From positions 124,001 through 188,000 of the forward strand of contig CALUJY010000003.1 in NCBI GenBank assembly GCA_944321085.1: DNA of 64,000 bases. The letters are read 5' to 3'. Of the stretch, positions 9,051 through 17,207 are shown piece after piece. The number at the start of each line of letters is the position of its first letter. The stretch's first letter is position 1. The DNA is from an uncultured Barnesiella sp. Its GTDB lineage: Bacteria; Bacteroidota; Bacteroidia; Bacteroidales; Barnesiellaceae_A. The translations under genes and the position numbers were made by a program. Below the pieces are notes generated by a model. That model did no database searches. It had not been told where the DNA came from and saw nothing but the letters and a program-made list of their open reading frames with translations.

Positions 9051-9081
9051 TTGGCGTATTCGGGCGAAAAAGGTATCTTTG
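9051..9081 (+). promoter_or_regulatory. Promoter of the HU-CCDC81/SPOR gene
   Basis: TTGG at 9051-9054, a spacer of about 19-20 bp and TATCTTTG at 9074-9081. Only four bases separate the -7 box from the start ATG at 9086, so the mRNA would be leaderless or nearly so. Confidence 0.65.
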
Positions 9082-9085
9082 TAGT

Positions 9086-10081
9086 ATGAATAACGTTGTG
9101 CGACATATCGAATACTTGCTTACACGCCACGATTGCGTGGTGGTGCCGGGGTGGGGTGCATGGATTGTGCAGTCGGTTTCGGCCGTGGTTGCAGGTAATG
9201 CAGCACCGATACCTCCTCGCAAATGGTTGAGTTTCAATGCCGCGCTGTCGCATAACGATGGTACGTTGGCACACTCGCTCATGCGTGCCGAGGGATGCAG
9301 TTACGACGAGGCGATGGCGCAGATTGCTGCCGAGGTATCGTCGTGGCGTACTGCTTTACAAGCGGGGCAGAGCGTGGAGGTAGGTCATATAGGCAGTTTC
9401 AGTTGCGAGGATGGCGCTTCGTTGTTATTCAAGGAGTCGGCGCATAGCGTGGTGAATGCCACGTTGTCGATGTTGCCGCACATCACCCTCTCACCCCTTT
9501 CCGAAATGCCGCAGGAGGATGCCGATGTCGTTGTATCGGGATGGCGACAGGTGCAAGAGCCGAGTTCCGTGCGCCGTTTCTTCGGCGTGGTAGCGTCGGT
9601 GGCAGCCCTTGTGGCCGTGTTGCTGTTTATTTCTACTCCTATCGACGATAATTATCCTACGCAAAACGATTATGCAAGTATCGTAGCTGCCGAATTGTTT
9701 GCGCCCTCTTTGCCTGCCGAGGCAGAAACAAGCGAGGCTGAGCCCGCTATGGTATCCGAAAAGGAGCTGTTGCCGGTTGCGGTTGCTTCAACAATCGAGG
9801 TACAGAGCGATGAGGCCGGGCATGAGGCTGTCGTCGATGTCGTGCCGCGGTATATTCTTGTCGTAGGTTCATTGCCTACGTATGCCTTGGCAGAGAAGCA
9901 GGTGGAACAGTTCAGGGCTTCGGGCGTGACTGCTCCGTTGCATATATATGACAATGGGGGTAAAGCCCGGTTGTATATAGCCGGTTATGATACGTTGGCC
10001 GAGGCGCGGCAACATCTTGCAGCTGTGCAACACGACGCGGCATCGCCTTTCGAAGGCATTTGGATTTGCCGTACGCGGTAG
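9086..10081 (+). CDS. HU-CCDC81 domain, transmembrane segment, SPOR domain protein
   Basis: 331 residues. Residues 1-135 match the paired bacterial HU-CCDC81 domains (RHIEYLLTRHDCVVVPGWGA; VEVGHIGSFSCEDG; ITLSPLSEMP), which have an HU/IHF-like fold. A single membrane helix lies at about 165-185 (FGVVASVAALVAVLLFI). An acidic, Ala/Glu-rich linker leads to a SPOR domain at about 253-331 (YILVVGSLPTYALAEKQVEQF, KARLYIAGYDTLAEARQHL), which in other bacteria binds denuded septal peptidoglycan. The topology implies the HU-like part in the cytoplasm and SPOR in the periplasm. Whether the HU-like part binds DNA is untested. Probably a division or envelope protein. Confidence 0.9.
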   Translation: MNNVVRHIEYLLTRHDCVVVPGWGAWIVQSVSAVVAGNAAPIPPRKWLSFNAALSHNDGTLAHSLMRAEGCSYDEAMAQIAAEVSSWRTALQAGQSVEVGHIGSFSCEDGASLLFKESAHSVVNATLSMLPHITLSPLSEMPQEDADVVVSGWRQVQEPSSVRRFFGVVASVAALVAVLLFISTPIDDNYPTQNDYASIVAAELFAPSLPAEAETSEAEPAMVSEKELLPVAVASTIEVQSDEAGHEAVVDVVPRYILVVGSLPTYALAEKQVEQFRASGVTAPLHIYDNGGKARLYIAGYDTLAEARQHLAAVQHDAASPFEGIWICRTR

Positions 10082-10335
10082 GCTGCGGTACGTGGAAAAG
10101 ATGAGCGGCTGTCGTGCCGGGCAGAGATGCCGACGACAGTCGGAAGTATCGAAAGGTGTGGCGGTTGCGGCAGACTGAAAAGAGGGCTAAATTCCGATTA
10201 TTTTCGATGAAATGGATGTATCGCAAAGTTGCGGCGGAGTTTGTTTCGTTGCACTAAGAGTTCGTGCCGTGTTGTAGGGAGATAATCTTATTGCAACATG
10301 TTCGGACATTTTGCCCTGCGATTGCTGCCAAATTT
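10082..10335. other. Intergenic region, no gene seen
   Basis: Space between the convergent SPOR gene and floA. Nothing recognisable was seen apart from the stem-loop that follows at 10336. Confidence 0.6.
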
Positions 10336-10377
10336 TACGGGGGTGCGACCGGATTGTCATTCCGTCGCACCCCCGTA
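10336..10377 (-). terminator. Stem-loop terminator downstream of floA
   Basis: TACGGGGGTGCGA pairs with TCGCACCCCCGTA (10336-10348 / 10365-10377), with an inner CGG/CCG. The minus-strand continuation AAAATTT is only moderately T-rich. It may also serve the convergent plus-strand gene. Confidence 0.65.
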
Positions 10378-10408
10378 TCGTATTCGGCTATACAGGTATT
10401 CCGAAGGT

Positions 10409-11383
10409 TTATTCTTCGGGTTTGGCCGAAGGTCTGGCAATGCTTTCGCGCATCGAGGTATCGGCTTCTATATTTTTCATCCTGTAATAGTCCATGATGC
10501 CCAGATTTCCGTTGCGGAAAGCCTCGGCCATAGCCCGGGGCACGTCGGCCTCGGCCTCAATCACCTTGGCGCGAGCCTCTTGCGCCTTAGCTTTCATCTC
10601 TTGTTCCAACGCAATAGCCATGGCGCGGCGTTCCTCGGCTTTGGCTTGCGCGATGTTCTTGTCGGCTTGTGCTTGGTCGATTTGCAGCGTAGCGCCGATG
10701 TTCTTGCCTATGTCGATGTCGGCTATATCGATAGATAAGATTTCGAATGCCGTACCCGAGTCGAGCCCTTTGCGAAGAACCAATTTTGAGATGGAATCGG
10801 GATTTTCGAGTACTTGTTTGTGCGATTCGCTCGAACCGATAGACGATACGATGCCTTCGCCTACGCGGGCTAATACGGTGTCTTCGCCGGCGCCACCTAC
10901 CAATTGGCGGATATTGGCGCGTACGGTAACACGGGCTTTGGCTATGAGCTGTATGCCGTCTTTGGCAACAGCCGTAACCGGCGGTGTGTCTATCACTTTG
11001 GGATTGACCGACATTTGCACTGCTTCGTACACGTCGCGACCGGCGAGGTCTATGGCCGATGCCATTTTGAAGCTGAGCTCGATGTTGGCTTTGGCGGCCG
11101 ACACGAGTGCATGTACGACCCGCTCTACATGACCGCCCGCAAGGAAGTGCGCTTCCAGTTCGTCGCGTGTAATGGTGCTGAGGCCGGCTTTGTGCGCCTC
11201 TATCATGGCGCGTACGATGATTTGGGGCGGAACTTTACGGATGCGCATCAGGAAGAGTTGCAACAGCGAAATGTGTACGCCCGATACCATAGCCGAGAGC
11301 CACAGCAGGAACGGCACGTAGTAGAAAAAGATTGCCAATAAAACGATAATGGCAATGACTAACAGAACGGAAAAGATTACCAT
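10409..11383 (-). CDS. floA: Flotillin-like protein FloA
   Basis: 324 residues, the usual length of the FloA/UPF0365 (YqfA) family. An N-terminal hydrophobic hairpin (about 1-45) is followed by the SPFH-like domain ([39 protein letters not shown]) and an Ala/Glu-rich coiled coil ([20 protein letters not shown]). It scaffolds functional membrane microdomains. It is the last gene of a minus-strand run and lies 5 bp after nfeD, its usual partner. Confidence 0.95.
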   Translation of the reverse strand: MVIFSVLLVIAIIVLLAIFFYYVPFLLWLSAMVSGVHISLLQLFLMRIRKVPPQIIVRAMIEAHKAGLSTITRDELEAHFLAGGHVERVVHALVSAAKANIELSFKMASAIDLAGRDVYEAVQMSVNPKVIDTPPVTAVAKDGIQLIAKARVTVRANIRQLVGGAGEDTVLARVGEGIVSSIGSSESHKQVLENPDSISKLVLRKGLDSGTAFEILSIDIADIDIGKNIGATLQIDQAQADKNIAQAKAEERRAMAIALEQEMKAKAQEARAKVIEAEADVPRAMAEAFRNGNLGIMDYYRMKNIEADTSMRESIARPSAKPEE

Positions 11384-11388
11384 GGTGT

Positions 11389-11916
11389 TTACTTGTCTTT
11401 ATCTTGGTTATGAATTTGTTTCGTTTTTTTTTCGGGTACAATGGGACTTACTACAATGGCTGTCGGCTCGACTTTTATTACCTGTACGGGCGTCGATTCT
11501 TCGATGTATTCGCCCGTGGAGTGTGCTTCTACCGTGCACCCGTCTATCAGCACCGTACCCATGGGATTGAGGCGCGAGAGGGCAAGCCCTTTGTCTCCTA
11601 TGTTGATTGTCTGTTTTACGTTTGTAGGTGCCGTACTGTCTATCTCGGCTTTCAATTTCATCTTATCGAGCATTCGTGAATGCAGGAAGCAATATATCAG
11701 AACCCATGTGATGACGATAGCTCCTGCCAGCGTGGCGATGCCGGCCGTAATACCTATATGGGCAAAAGCGTAGTAGAGGGCTCCGCCGTAAAAAAAGACG
11801 GCCGCAAGACCTGCCACAGAGAGACCGGGAAGGAAAAAGAGCTCTAATATTACCAGCACCACGGCCAGCAGCAACAGTACGCCGATAATGATGAGGTCTA
11901 TTGCAAGGTATGTCAT
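11389..11916 (-). CDS. NfeD-family membrane protein
   Basis: 175 residues. Two to three membrane helices (about 5-80, [20 protein letters not shown]) precede a C-terminal OB-fold-like NfeD domain ([35 protein letters not shown]). It is the short NfeD1b-type form without the protease domain. Such genes are nearly always next to flotillin-like genes, as here (5 bp before floA, 9 bp after the TPR gene). The two are thought to act together in membrane domains. Confidence 0.92.
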   Translation of the reverse strand: MTYLAIDLIIIGVLLLLAVVLVILELFFLPGLSVAGLAAVFFYGGALYYAFAHIGITAGIATLAGAIVITWVLIYCFLHSRMLDKMKLKAEIDSTAPTNVKQTINIGDKGLALSRLNPMGTVLIDGCTVEAHSTGEYIEESTPVQVIKVEPTAIVVSPIVPEKKTKQIHNQDKDK

Positions 11917-11925
11917 GGTTGTCTG

Positions 11926-13383
11926 TTATAACATGTTGCGGAACGAAAGTTCGGCGCGTCGCGCTCTCTTTTCGTATTCCAACGGTTGATTACGCATTTG
12001 CTCTATCTTCTTTTCCAAGGCAAGGATGGTGGGTTGCAACTTGGCTTTTTCTGCCGCAGAACTTTTGGCATAGGTGCGGCGCAATTCGTTGAGTCTGCTT
12101 TGGGCTTGTGTGAGCTGCGCTTCGGCATCGCGCGCCATGTTGTAGTAGCGCAGGGCTTCGGCATTATGGAATTCTTGCGAACGGGTATATACAATGCCGT
12201 TGCACAAAACAAAAGTAAACTCTTTTTGGGGCGCGATAGCAGCCTCGGGGTCGATTTGAGCGATGGCTTCCAGCAGTTGGCTGTAATCGGCGCCTTCGCG
12301 CCATGTCTCTTTGATAGAGGATATGCGTGCCAAACGGCGTAGCCGGTCGTTGGGTTCGTCGGTGTATATCTCTTTCTCGGGATTGGGAATGAAGATATAT
12401 ACGGTGAGTTTGCCGGGGATGTGGTTGCGGTCGGTGACAAACCAGCCTACGCCCAGCGTTTCGTCTATTGCCAGCATGTAGTCATTGAATACCGAGTTGA
12501 ACGGCATACCTACGTTCTGCGGTAACATGTAATCTTCTCGCTCGGAGCTGAAACGAGTTATGAATATGTCGTAGCCGCCCAGCGAGTTCTCGCCATCTTG
12601 GGCGTAATAGAGTGTCTGTCCGTCGGCGAGCATGAAGGGGAACGATTGGTTATCGGGCGTATTGAGTGTTGCCGATAACGATTGCAAGCGACTCCATTGC
12701 CCTCCTAACAGGCTGTTGGAGACACACAAGTCGTAATTGCCGTCGGTGAGCGGATAGCCTAAAAATATAATGTCGTTGCGTTGCGGTACGAAAGCTACCA
12801 CGGGTGTATCTTGGGGCAGGTCGAAGGGTAACTCCTCGCTGCTTACGAGCCGACCCGATTCGGGAGTGAGCCTGTATGCCTCGAAAAACGAGAGCGAGTC
12901 GACCGTGAGGCTGTCTATCACTTGCACCCGTTCAACACCGCTTATCATGCGGCTGCCCAGCTTTGCGCTTGTTATCTTGGCTACGATGGTCGAGTCGGGC
13001 TCGCGTTTGTCTTTCTTCAATGCCTCGACATATTTTTCGTATGCTCCGACAGCTTCATCGAACATACATGCTGCGGCATACGCTTGTCCCAGATAGTAAT
13101 TCGATTGCAATACGCGACGCGAAACGGCTTTTTTCAGATAGGGGATGCTGGCCTCATACTCTCCTGTCTCGTAGAGACATACTCCGTACCAGTGGTTGAG
13201 TGAGCCGTCATTGGGCTTTCGTTTCAGCTCTTTGGCAAAAACCGGGGCGGCTTCTTCGTATTTGCCGGCTTTATATAACTCTCGTGCCTCGTCGAGCGTA
13301 GGCACCTCGGCGCGTGCTTCGATGGGAAGCGCCGTTATCAAGCCTATAACCGACAAGAGTATCAAGGAAACACGTTTATACAT
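11926..13383 (-). CDS. Secreted TPR / PD40-like repeat protein
   Basis: 485 residues with a signal peptide (1-25, ending ARA). Two or three tetratricopeptide repeats occupy about 30-125 (ARELYKAGKYEEAAPVFAKE, WYGVCLYETGEYEASIPYLK, YYLGQAYAAACMFDEAVGAY). A WD40/PD40-like segment follows (about 200-330; PFMLADGQTLYYAQDGENSLG). The C-terminus is a coiled coil (about 415-480). The layout resembles the N-terminal half of T9SS PorE-like proteins, but the OmpA-like peptidoglycan-binding domain is absent. First gene of the nfeD-floA run. Role unknown; periplasmic or outer-membrane associated. Confidence 0.8.
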   Translation of the reverse strand: MYKRVSLILLSVIGLITALPIEARAEVPTLDEARELYKAGKYEEAAPVFAKELKRKPNDGSLNHWYGVCLYETGEYEASIPYLKKAVSRRVLQSNYYLGQAYAAACMFDEAVGAYEKYVEALKKDKREPDSTIVAKITSAKLGSRMISGVERVQVIDSLTVDSLSFFEAYRLTPESGRLVSSEELPFDLPQDTPVVAFVPQRNDIIFLGYPLTDGNYDLCVSNSLLGGQWSRLQSLSATLNTPDNQSFPFMLADGQTLYYAQDGENSLGGYDIFITRFSSEREDYMLPQNVGMPFNSVFNDYMLAIDETLGVGWFVTDRNHIPGKLTVYIFIPNPEKEIYTDEPNDRLRRLARISSIKETWREGADYSQLLEAIAQIDPEAAIAPQKEFTFVLCNGIVYTRSQEFHNAEALRYYNMARDAEAQLTQAQSRLNELRRTYAKSSAAEKAKLQPTILALEKKIEQMRNQPLEYEKRARRAELSFRNML

Positions 13384-13410
13384 CTATGTTGTGACTTATG
13401 AATTATTTTC

Positions 13411-13418
13411 CAAATATA
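13411..13418 (-). promoter_or_regulatory. -7 box for the TPR-nfeD-floA operon
   Basis: TATATTTG on the minus strand, 27 bp before the TPR gene start. No clean TTG at the -33 position. Confidence 0.45.
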
Positions 13419-13524
13419 CGAAATGTTTTTGGAATATCGAGTCTCGAAGCCCCTTTTTCAGTCTTGTCATGTACATCTGTACCGGTCTCTCGGTTTTTAT
13501 GTCGGTCGGCATGTCGCCGGGGTG

Positions 13525-14031
13525 CTATTCGGGTTGTTTGTCGTCGGGCATTTTGAGAGCTGCCGGAACCATTTCATCGAAAAAACGTTGTCGTTCAGCA
13601 GGGGTTGCAAAGGCATCGTAAGGGAGATAGAAAAACGTGTATCGTCCGATGTATAGAAGGCAGGCTTCGCGTGTTGTTGTTATACGTTTCACATCAGCCC
13701 AATTCAGTATATGCCTTTTCGTTTCGTATGCCATGCAATCTATTCCCTGCTTGTCTATGACGAGCGACTTAGGAGTTACCGAGTAGAGACATTCGGGAAG
13801 CAGGGCGTAGTGATAATAGACGAAAAACAGCAACATGGGTATAATGACGAATACGACCAAGAGCAATACGATGCCGTATCGCAGGTCGTAGCATGCCGCT
13901 ATTATCAATGCCGCAGCGAGCAACAGTGCTACACTCCACCAATCGCGTATTATTCCGCTACACAGTAGGGTGAAATATCGGCTGTACCCGATATGGTACA
14001 CGTCGGTTGTTATGGCAGTTGTCTCATTCAT
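13525..14031 (-). CDS. YcxB-like membrane protein
   Basis: 168 residues from the ATG at 14031. An upstream in-frame ATG at 14061 would lie at the -7 box (14059-14066) and so outside the transcript. Two adjacent membrane helices (about 35-75, SVALLLAAALIIAACYDL and GIVLLLVVFVIIPMLLFFVY) precede a YcxB-like C-terminal domain (LYSVTPKSLVIDKQG, NWADVKRITTTREACLLYIG, FYLPYDAFATPAERQRFFDE). The family's function is unknown. It is a single gene between the floA operon and the NUDIX gene. Confidence 0.8.
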   Translation of the reverse strand: MNETTAITTDVYHIGYSRYFTLLCSGIIRDWWSVALLLAAALIIAACYDLRYGIVLLLVVFVIIPMLLFFVYYHYALLPECLYSVTPKSLVIDKQGIDCMAYETKRHILNWADVKRITTTREACLLYIGRYTFFYLPYDAFATPAERQRFFDEMVPAALKMPDDKQPE

Positions 14032-14058
14032 GTCGTAGGCATTAGGCCGGATGTTGTG

Positions 14059-14066
14059 CAAACTTA
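14059..14066 (-). promoter_or_regulatory. -7 box of the YcxB-like gene
   Basis: TAAGTTTG on the minus strand, 28 bp before the chosen ATG at 14031. The -33 element is not obvious. Confidence 0.45.
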
Positions 14067-14099
14067 TACAAAAAAGAACAATTATCCGTTGTGAAGAGA

Positions 14100-14129
14100 A
14101 AGAAATCGGGTATTCCTCTCCGATTTCTT
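14100..14129 (-). terminator. Stem-loop downstream of the NUDIX gene
   Basis: AGAAATCGG (14101-14109) pairs perfectly with CCGATTTCT (14120-14128) around a 10-nt loop. The minus-strand continuation TTTCTCTTC is pyrimidine-rich rather than a pure T-run. Confidence 0.5.
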
Positions 14130-14292
14130 GTCCGACACGGTCGAGGGGTAGTGTGCATCTATTGTGTTATAGCTTTCAGCGGATGTGATGGAATTTTTCA
14201 ATTTGTCACAGCATTTTGCAAAGTAGGGGAATATTCGGAAAGCAGCGCATTGTAGTCCGGTAAAACCGCAATGCTCTGTTTCGACCGGGCAA

Positions 14293-14919
14293 TCAATCTG
14301 TAATGGCTTCTTTATGAGGATTGTGTAAGAAGTCATACATCAGTTCTATCTCTTCGCGCGTCACTCGTTCGGCCGATAGGGGAGGCAGCGTATCGAGAGT
14401 GAAGAAACCGACGTCTAAGGTGTCGAAGGCCGTTTGCGGTGCGCCGCCCGTAAGAGTGCAACGGATAAATATTTTGTAGGTATAGTGTGGGGTGGGCGGG
14501 TGATTGTGGCGGCTCATGTCGAGTATTGCCAGCAATCGCATGGGAGTCACCTCGTAGCCGGTCTCTTCGCGTACCTCTTTGACTGCCACTTCGCCGGGAG
14601 AGAATCCCACGTCGCCCCATCCGCCGGGGAGCGACCACTTGCCGTCGGCGCGTTCGCGAACCAGCAAGATACGTTCTTTGTCGTCGAAAACGACGGCTCT
14701 TATATCTACTTTGGGTGTTACATAGTCGGTGGCGGGTGTGTAGCAAGCCGCTACGGTCTCAATCTCGGTATTTGTGAGTGTGGCTGTGAGGCGGTTGCTC
14801 AGGTCGAGCAGCTCATCGTAGCGTTCTTTATCGTATTCGTTGAGGGCATAGAACTGTCCGTTGCGGGCAATAGCTCTTATGCGGTCGGCTATTTGCAGGA
14901 GTTCTGTGTGTGTTTTCAT
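14293..14919 (-). CDS. NUDIX hydrolase with N-terminal NUDIX_N domain
   Basis: 208 residues. Residues 1-60 are the helical NUDIX_N extension (MKTHTELLQIADRIRAIARN) and 65-200 the NUDIX fold. The NUDIX box region GGWGDVGFSPGEVAVKEV continues REETGYEV. The catalytic glutamates of KEVREE are kept, but the classic first Glu is Phe and the Arg is Lys; this substitution looks typical of the NUDIX_N subfamily rather than a defect. Members include B. subtilis YjhB and ADP-ribose/nucleotide-sugar hydrolases. Substrate not predictable. Confidence 0.92.
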   Translation of the reverse strand: MKTHTELLQIADRIRAIARNGQFYALNEYDKERYDELLDLSNRLTATLTNTEIETVAACYTPATDYVTPKVDIRAVVFDDKERILLVRERADGKWSLPGGWGDVGFSPGEVAVKEVREETGYEVTPMRLLAILDMSRHNHPPTPHYTYKIFIRCTLTGGAPQTAFDTLDVGFFTLDTLPPLSAERVTREEIELMYDFLHNPHKEAITD

Positions 14920-14973
14920 GAGGGTAAGAAGGGTTGTTTGGGGGACAGGGTTGGGGTGATGGTGTCATTGGAA

Positions 14974-15651
14974 TTACAAGGTCACCTTATAGGCAAATCC
15001 TATGTAGGTGTTCCATTGTTTGGGTGTGGAGAGCCACATCTGTTCTTCTCTTACCTTAAACTCTACCTTGTTGCTCTTGTTTATGGCATAGCTTACGCCG
15101 GCGTTATACCACATGCGGTCGGCACGACCTTGGTTTTTGCCGTTGAGAGCCAAAAAAAATTCTACTTCGGCAAAAGGTTGCCAAGCCGATGAATTGATAT
15201 AGAAATTGCATCTTATGCGGGGACGCAGTCTGTTGTAGGGAGTGCTTTTTGTCAGGGTGTAGGTAGATTCGTAACGAACCGACCACGAGAGCCCGGCAGG
15301 GTAGAAATAGAGGTCGCCGCCCAACCCCAAATGGTAGCGCAACTTGTGGTAGTATTGGTTCCCGCTACTCAGGTGGTAGAAGTAATATCCCAAAAACTGA
15401 AATCTCAGATATTGCGGCAGAATATCGGCTTCGACTTTGCCTATGGTCATGGCGCGTTCGAGCTGTGTACCCAATGTGTAGATACTTCCTTGCAGTATGA
15501 TGTTTACCCGTCCCCATCTTTTCGAAGCCGAGAGGTCTATGATGCTGCCCACGCGGCAAGACGGGTCGGCGGGAGTGTCGGTGTTTGCTTCGGCGTGAGC
15601 GGCGGGCATCAGTAACAAACAGCCCAGCAAGGCGCAAAGGTATCTTTTCAT
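14974..15651 (-). CDS. DUF2490 outer-membrane beta-barrel protein
   Basis: 225 residues with a signal peptide (MKRYLCALLGCLLLMPAAHA). Alternating amphipathic strands follow (WGRVNIILQGSIYTLG, YLRFQFLGYYFYHLS, QPFAEVEFFLALN), ending in an aromatic/hydrophobic C-terminus (NTYIGFAYKVTL) typical of outer-membrane barrels. The NRLRPRIRC and RMWYNAGVSYAIN segments match DUF2490. Function unknown. It begins 3 bp after rlmH, last in the lipoprotein-rlmH-DUF2490 run. Confidence 0.85.
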   Translation of the reverse strand: MKRYLCALLGCLLLMPAAHAEANTDTPADPSCRVGSIIDLSASKRWGRVNIILQGSIYTLGTQLERAMTIGKVEADILPQYLRFQFLGYYFYHLSSGNQYYHKLRYHLGLGGDLYFYPAGLSWSVRYESTYTLTKSTPYNRLRPRIRCNFYINSSAWQPFAEVEFFLALNGKNQGRADRMWYNAGVSYAINKSNKVEFKVREEQMWLSTPKQWNTYIGFAYKVTL

Positions 15652-15654
15652 AAT

Positions 15655-16128
15655 CTATTCGTGGTGATATGGTTCGTTATTGAGTATAGTCATGGCGCGG
15701 TATAATTGTTCGGTAAAAAACAATCTTACCATCTGGTGCGAAAAAGTCATTTTAGAGAGTGACAGTTTCTCTTGGCAACGCTCGTACACATCGGGCGAGA
15801 AGCCGTAAGGGCCTCCTATGACGAAAACCAGCCTACGTGCCGAGGTTTGTTGTTTCTGTTCTATGTATGCCGCAAATTGCAGTGAGGTGAGCTCTTTGCC
15901 GTGTTCGTCGAGCAGTATGACGCAATCGCCGTGTTGTAGCGTTTTCAGTATGGCATCGCCCTCGCGGTTTTTTTGTTGCTCCATAGTGAGATTGCGCGTA
16001 TTTTTCAGCTCGGGGATGACATAGAGTTCGAAAGGCATGTATCGTTTTATGCGGGAGACATATTCGTCGATACCTTCCGTAAGATAAGGTTGTGAAGTTT
16101 TTCCTACGACAATGAGTGCAATTTTCAT
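15655..16128 (-). CDS. rlmH: 23S rRNA (pseudouridine-1915-N3)-methyltransferase RlmH
   Basis: 157 residues, the standard length. The SPOUT-class fold is shown by KIALIVVGKTSQPYLTEGID, LLDEHGKELTS, the SAM-knot loop VFVIGGPYGFSPDVY and the C-terminal MTFSHQMVRLFFTEQLYRA. It methylates pseudouridine 1915 in helix 69 of 23S rRNA on assembled 70S ribosomes. It lies 12 bp after a lipoprotein gene and 3 bp before the DUF2490 gene, so it is co-transcribed with envelope proteins. Confidence 0.97.
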   Translation of the reverse strand: MKIALIVVGKTSQPYLTEGIDEYVSRIKRYMPFELYVIPELKNTRNLTMEQQKNREGDAILKTLQHGDCVILLDEHGKELTSLQFAAYIEQKQQTSARRLVFVIGGPYGFSPDVYERCQEKLSLSKMTFSHQMVRLFFTEQLYRAMTILNNEPYHHE

Positions 16129-16140
16129 TCGGGCAAGACC

Positions 16141-16908
16141 TTAACGAGTGAAGTATATGGCATAGTCGCGTGTCTCTTGTGGAGCGATGCGCAGCGATTG
16201 TTCGGAACAAACGGCATCATAGACAAGCGTATCGCCGTTGCAAACGGTATGTAATGTATGGGAGTGCGTGGTATAGTCGTATGTACCGGTTGCGGTAATT
16301 GTCGCGTCTGATGCCGTTGCTGTGAAAGTACCGTTGTCGGCATACTCTATGGAGGAGCCTTCGTCGGTGGCAAAAGGCGTGCGGCCTTCGATATAGGTGA
16401 TGTGCCAATTACCTGTTATGACGGGGTCGGAGGTGTTGGCAAGATATGCCGTGATGGTGACTTTATCGCTGTATTCCAATGATAGGCAAAGGGAATTGTT
16501 GTCCAATGACTCTATGTGTAACGGGTGGCTCGTGATAAGTTCAACCAATGTTTCGTCGATACCTTCGAGCTCGGTATTGGGAAGCAGCGAATACTCTTTC
16601 AACTCCAATTTGAGCTGTGCAATGTCTATCGAGAACTTGCCTTCGGCCAACATCGTACCGTCGCCTGCAAGGGTAAATAACATATCGTCATAGAGCGATA
16701 CGGTAAAATTTCCTTCCAAAGTGGTCGTGGTAGTGTGTGTGCCGGTACCCATTTGGGTGGCCGTGTCGTAACTTTTGATGGTCCATGTGCCGGGAAGATA
16801 TTCCAGCAACACTTCGTTATCTTTTTTGCCGCCGCTGTTTCCGCTGTCGCAGCCGCTGCACAACAACAACAGCAGAATAATAGGGAAGCTGTAAACAGAA
16901 TATTTCAT
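16141..16908 (-). CDS. Lipoprotein with two lipocalin-like repeats
   Basis: 255 residues. A signal peptide with lipobox LCSGC (Cys20) and a Gly/Ser-rich linker are followed by two similar beta-barrel-like units, each starting with a GxW motif (GTWTIKSYD near 41 and GNWHITYIEGR near 166). These resemble the lipocalin-like domains common in Bacteroidales lipoproteins. No catalytic residues. First gene of the run with rlmH, behind a good promoter. Function unknown. Confidence 0.8.
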   Translation of the reverse strand: MKYSVYSFPIILLLLLCSGCDSGNSGGKKDNEVLLEYLPGTWTIKSYDTATQMGTGTHTTTTTLEGNFTVSLYDDMLFTLAGDGTMLAEGKFSIDIAQLKLELKEYSLLPNTELEGIDETLVELITSHPLHIESLDNNSLCLSLEYSDKVTITAYLANTSDPVITGNWHITYIEGRTPFATDEGSSIEYADNGTFTATASDATITATGTYDYTTHSHTLHTVCNGDTLVYDAVCSEQSLRIAPQETRDYAIYFTR

Positions 16909-16942
16909 AGAATGTGCTGTGTGTAGATGTGATTTTGAGCTG

Positions 16943-16974
16943 CAAAGATAGTGTAAGCGGCGTGGAGAAACAAA
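16943..16974 (-). promoter_or_regulatory. Promoter of lipoprotein-rlmH-DUF2490
   Basis: Minus-strand TTTG (16974-16971), a 20-bp spacer, then TATCTTTG (16950-16943), 35 bp before the lipoprotein start. Confidence 0.75.
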
Positions 16975-17116
16975 TTATAACGGTATGATTTTGTTTATCG
17001 TTCTTTTCCTATAATTTCTACGGCAAGAGTTACGGCGGGGAATAACTTGAACAGATTAGCAGAGAAGCACATCTCTTTGTGGCGGTATAATAAGCCTATT
17101 TGTTTTGTCGCTTTTC

Positions 17117-17147
17117 TTTGCCTGCACGGTATTTTTCAGTACATTTG
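17117..17147 (+). promoter_or_regulatory. Promoter of purL
   Basis: TTTG at 17117-17120, a 19-bp spacer and TACATTTG at 17140-17147: a textbook match. Predicted start near 17153, leaving a leader of about 55 nt. Confidence 0.85.
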
Positions 17148-17207
17148 CACGCATAACAAGCTATAATCGCAGGACGAAAATTATCAATACTATAATACTG
17201 TAACAGA

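Noticed and set aside
8213..9274. 353-codon minus-strand frame across the DUF1295 gene and the HU-CCDC81 start
   Set aside because: Covers two genes with family matches and a good promoter; Arg/His-rich shadow translation.
14293..14919. Inactivated NUDIX box
   Set aside because: Although one Glu and the Arg of the classic box are replaced, the metal-binding EE pair is intact and the pattern appears typical of NUDIX_N members.
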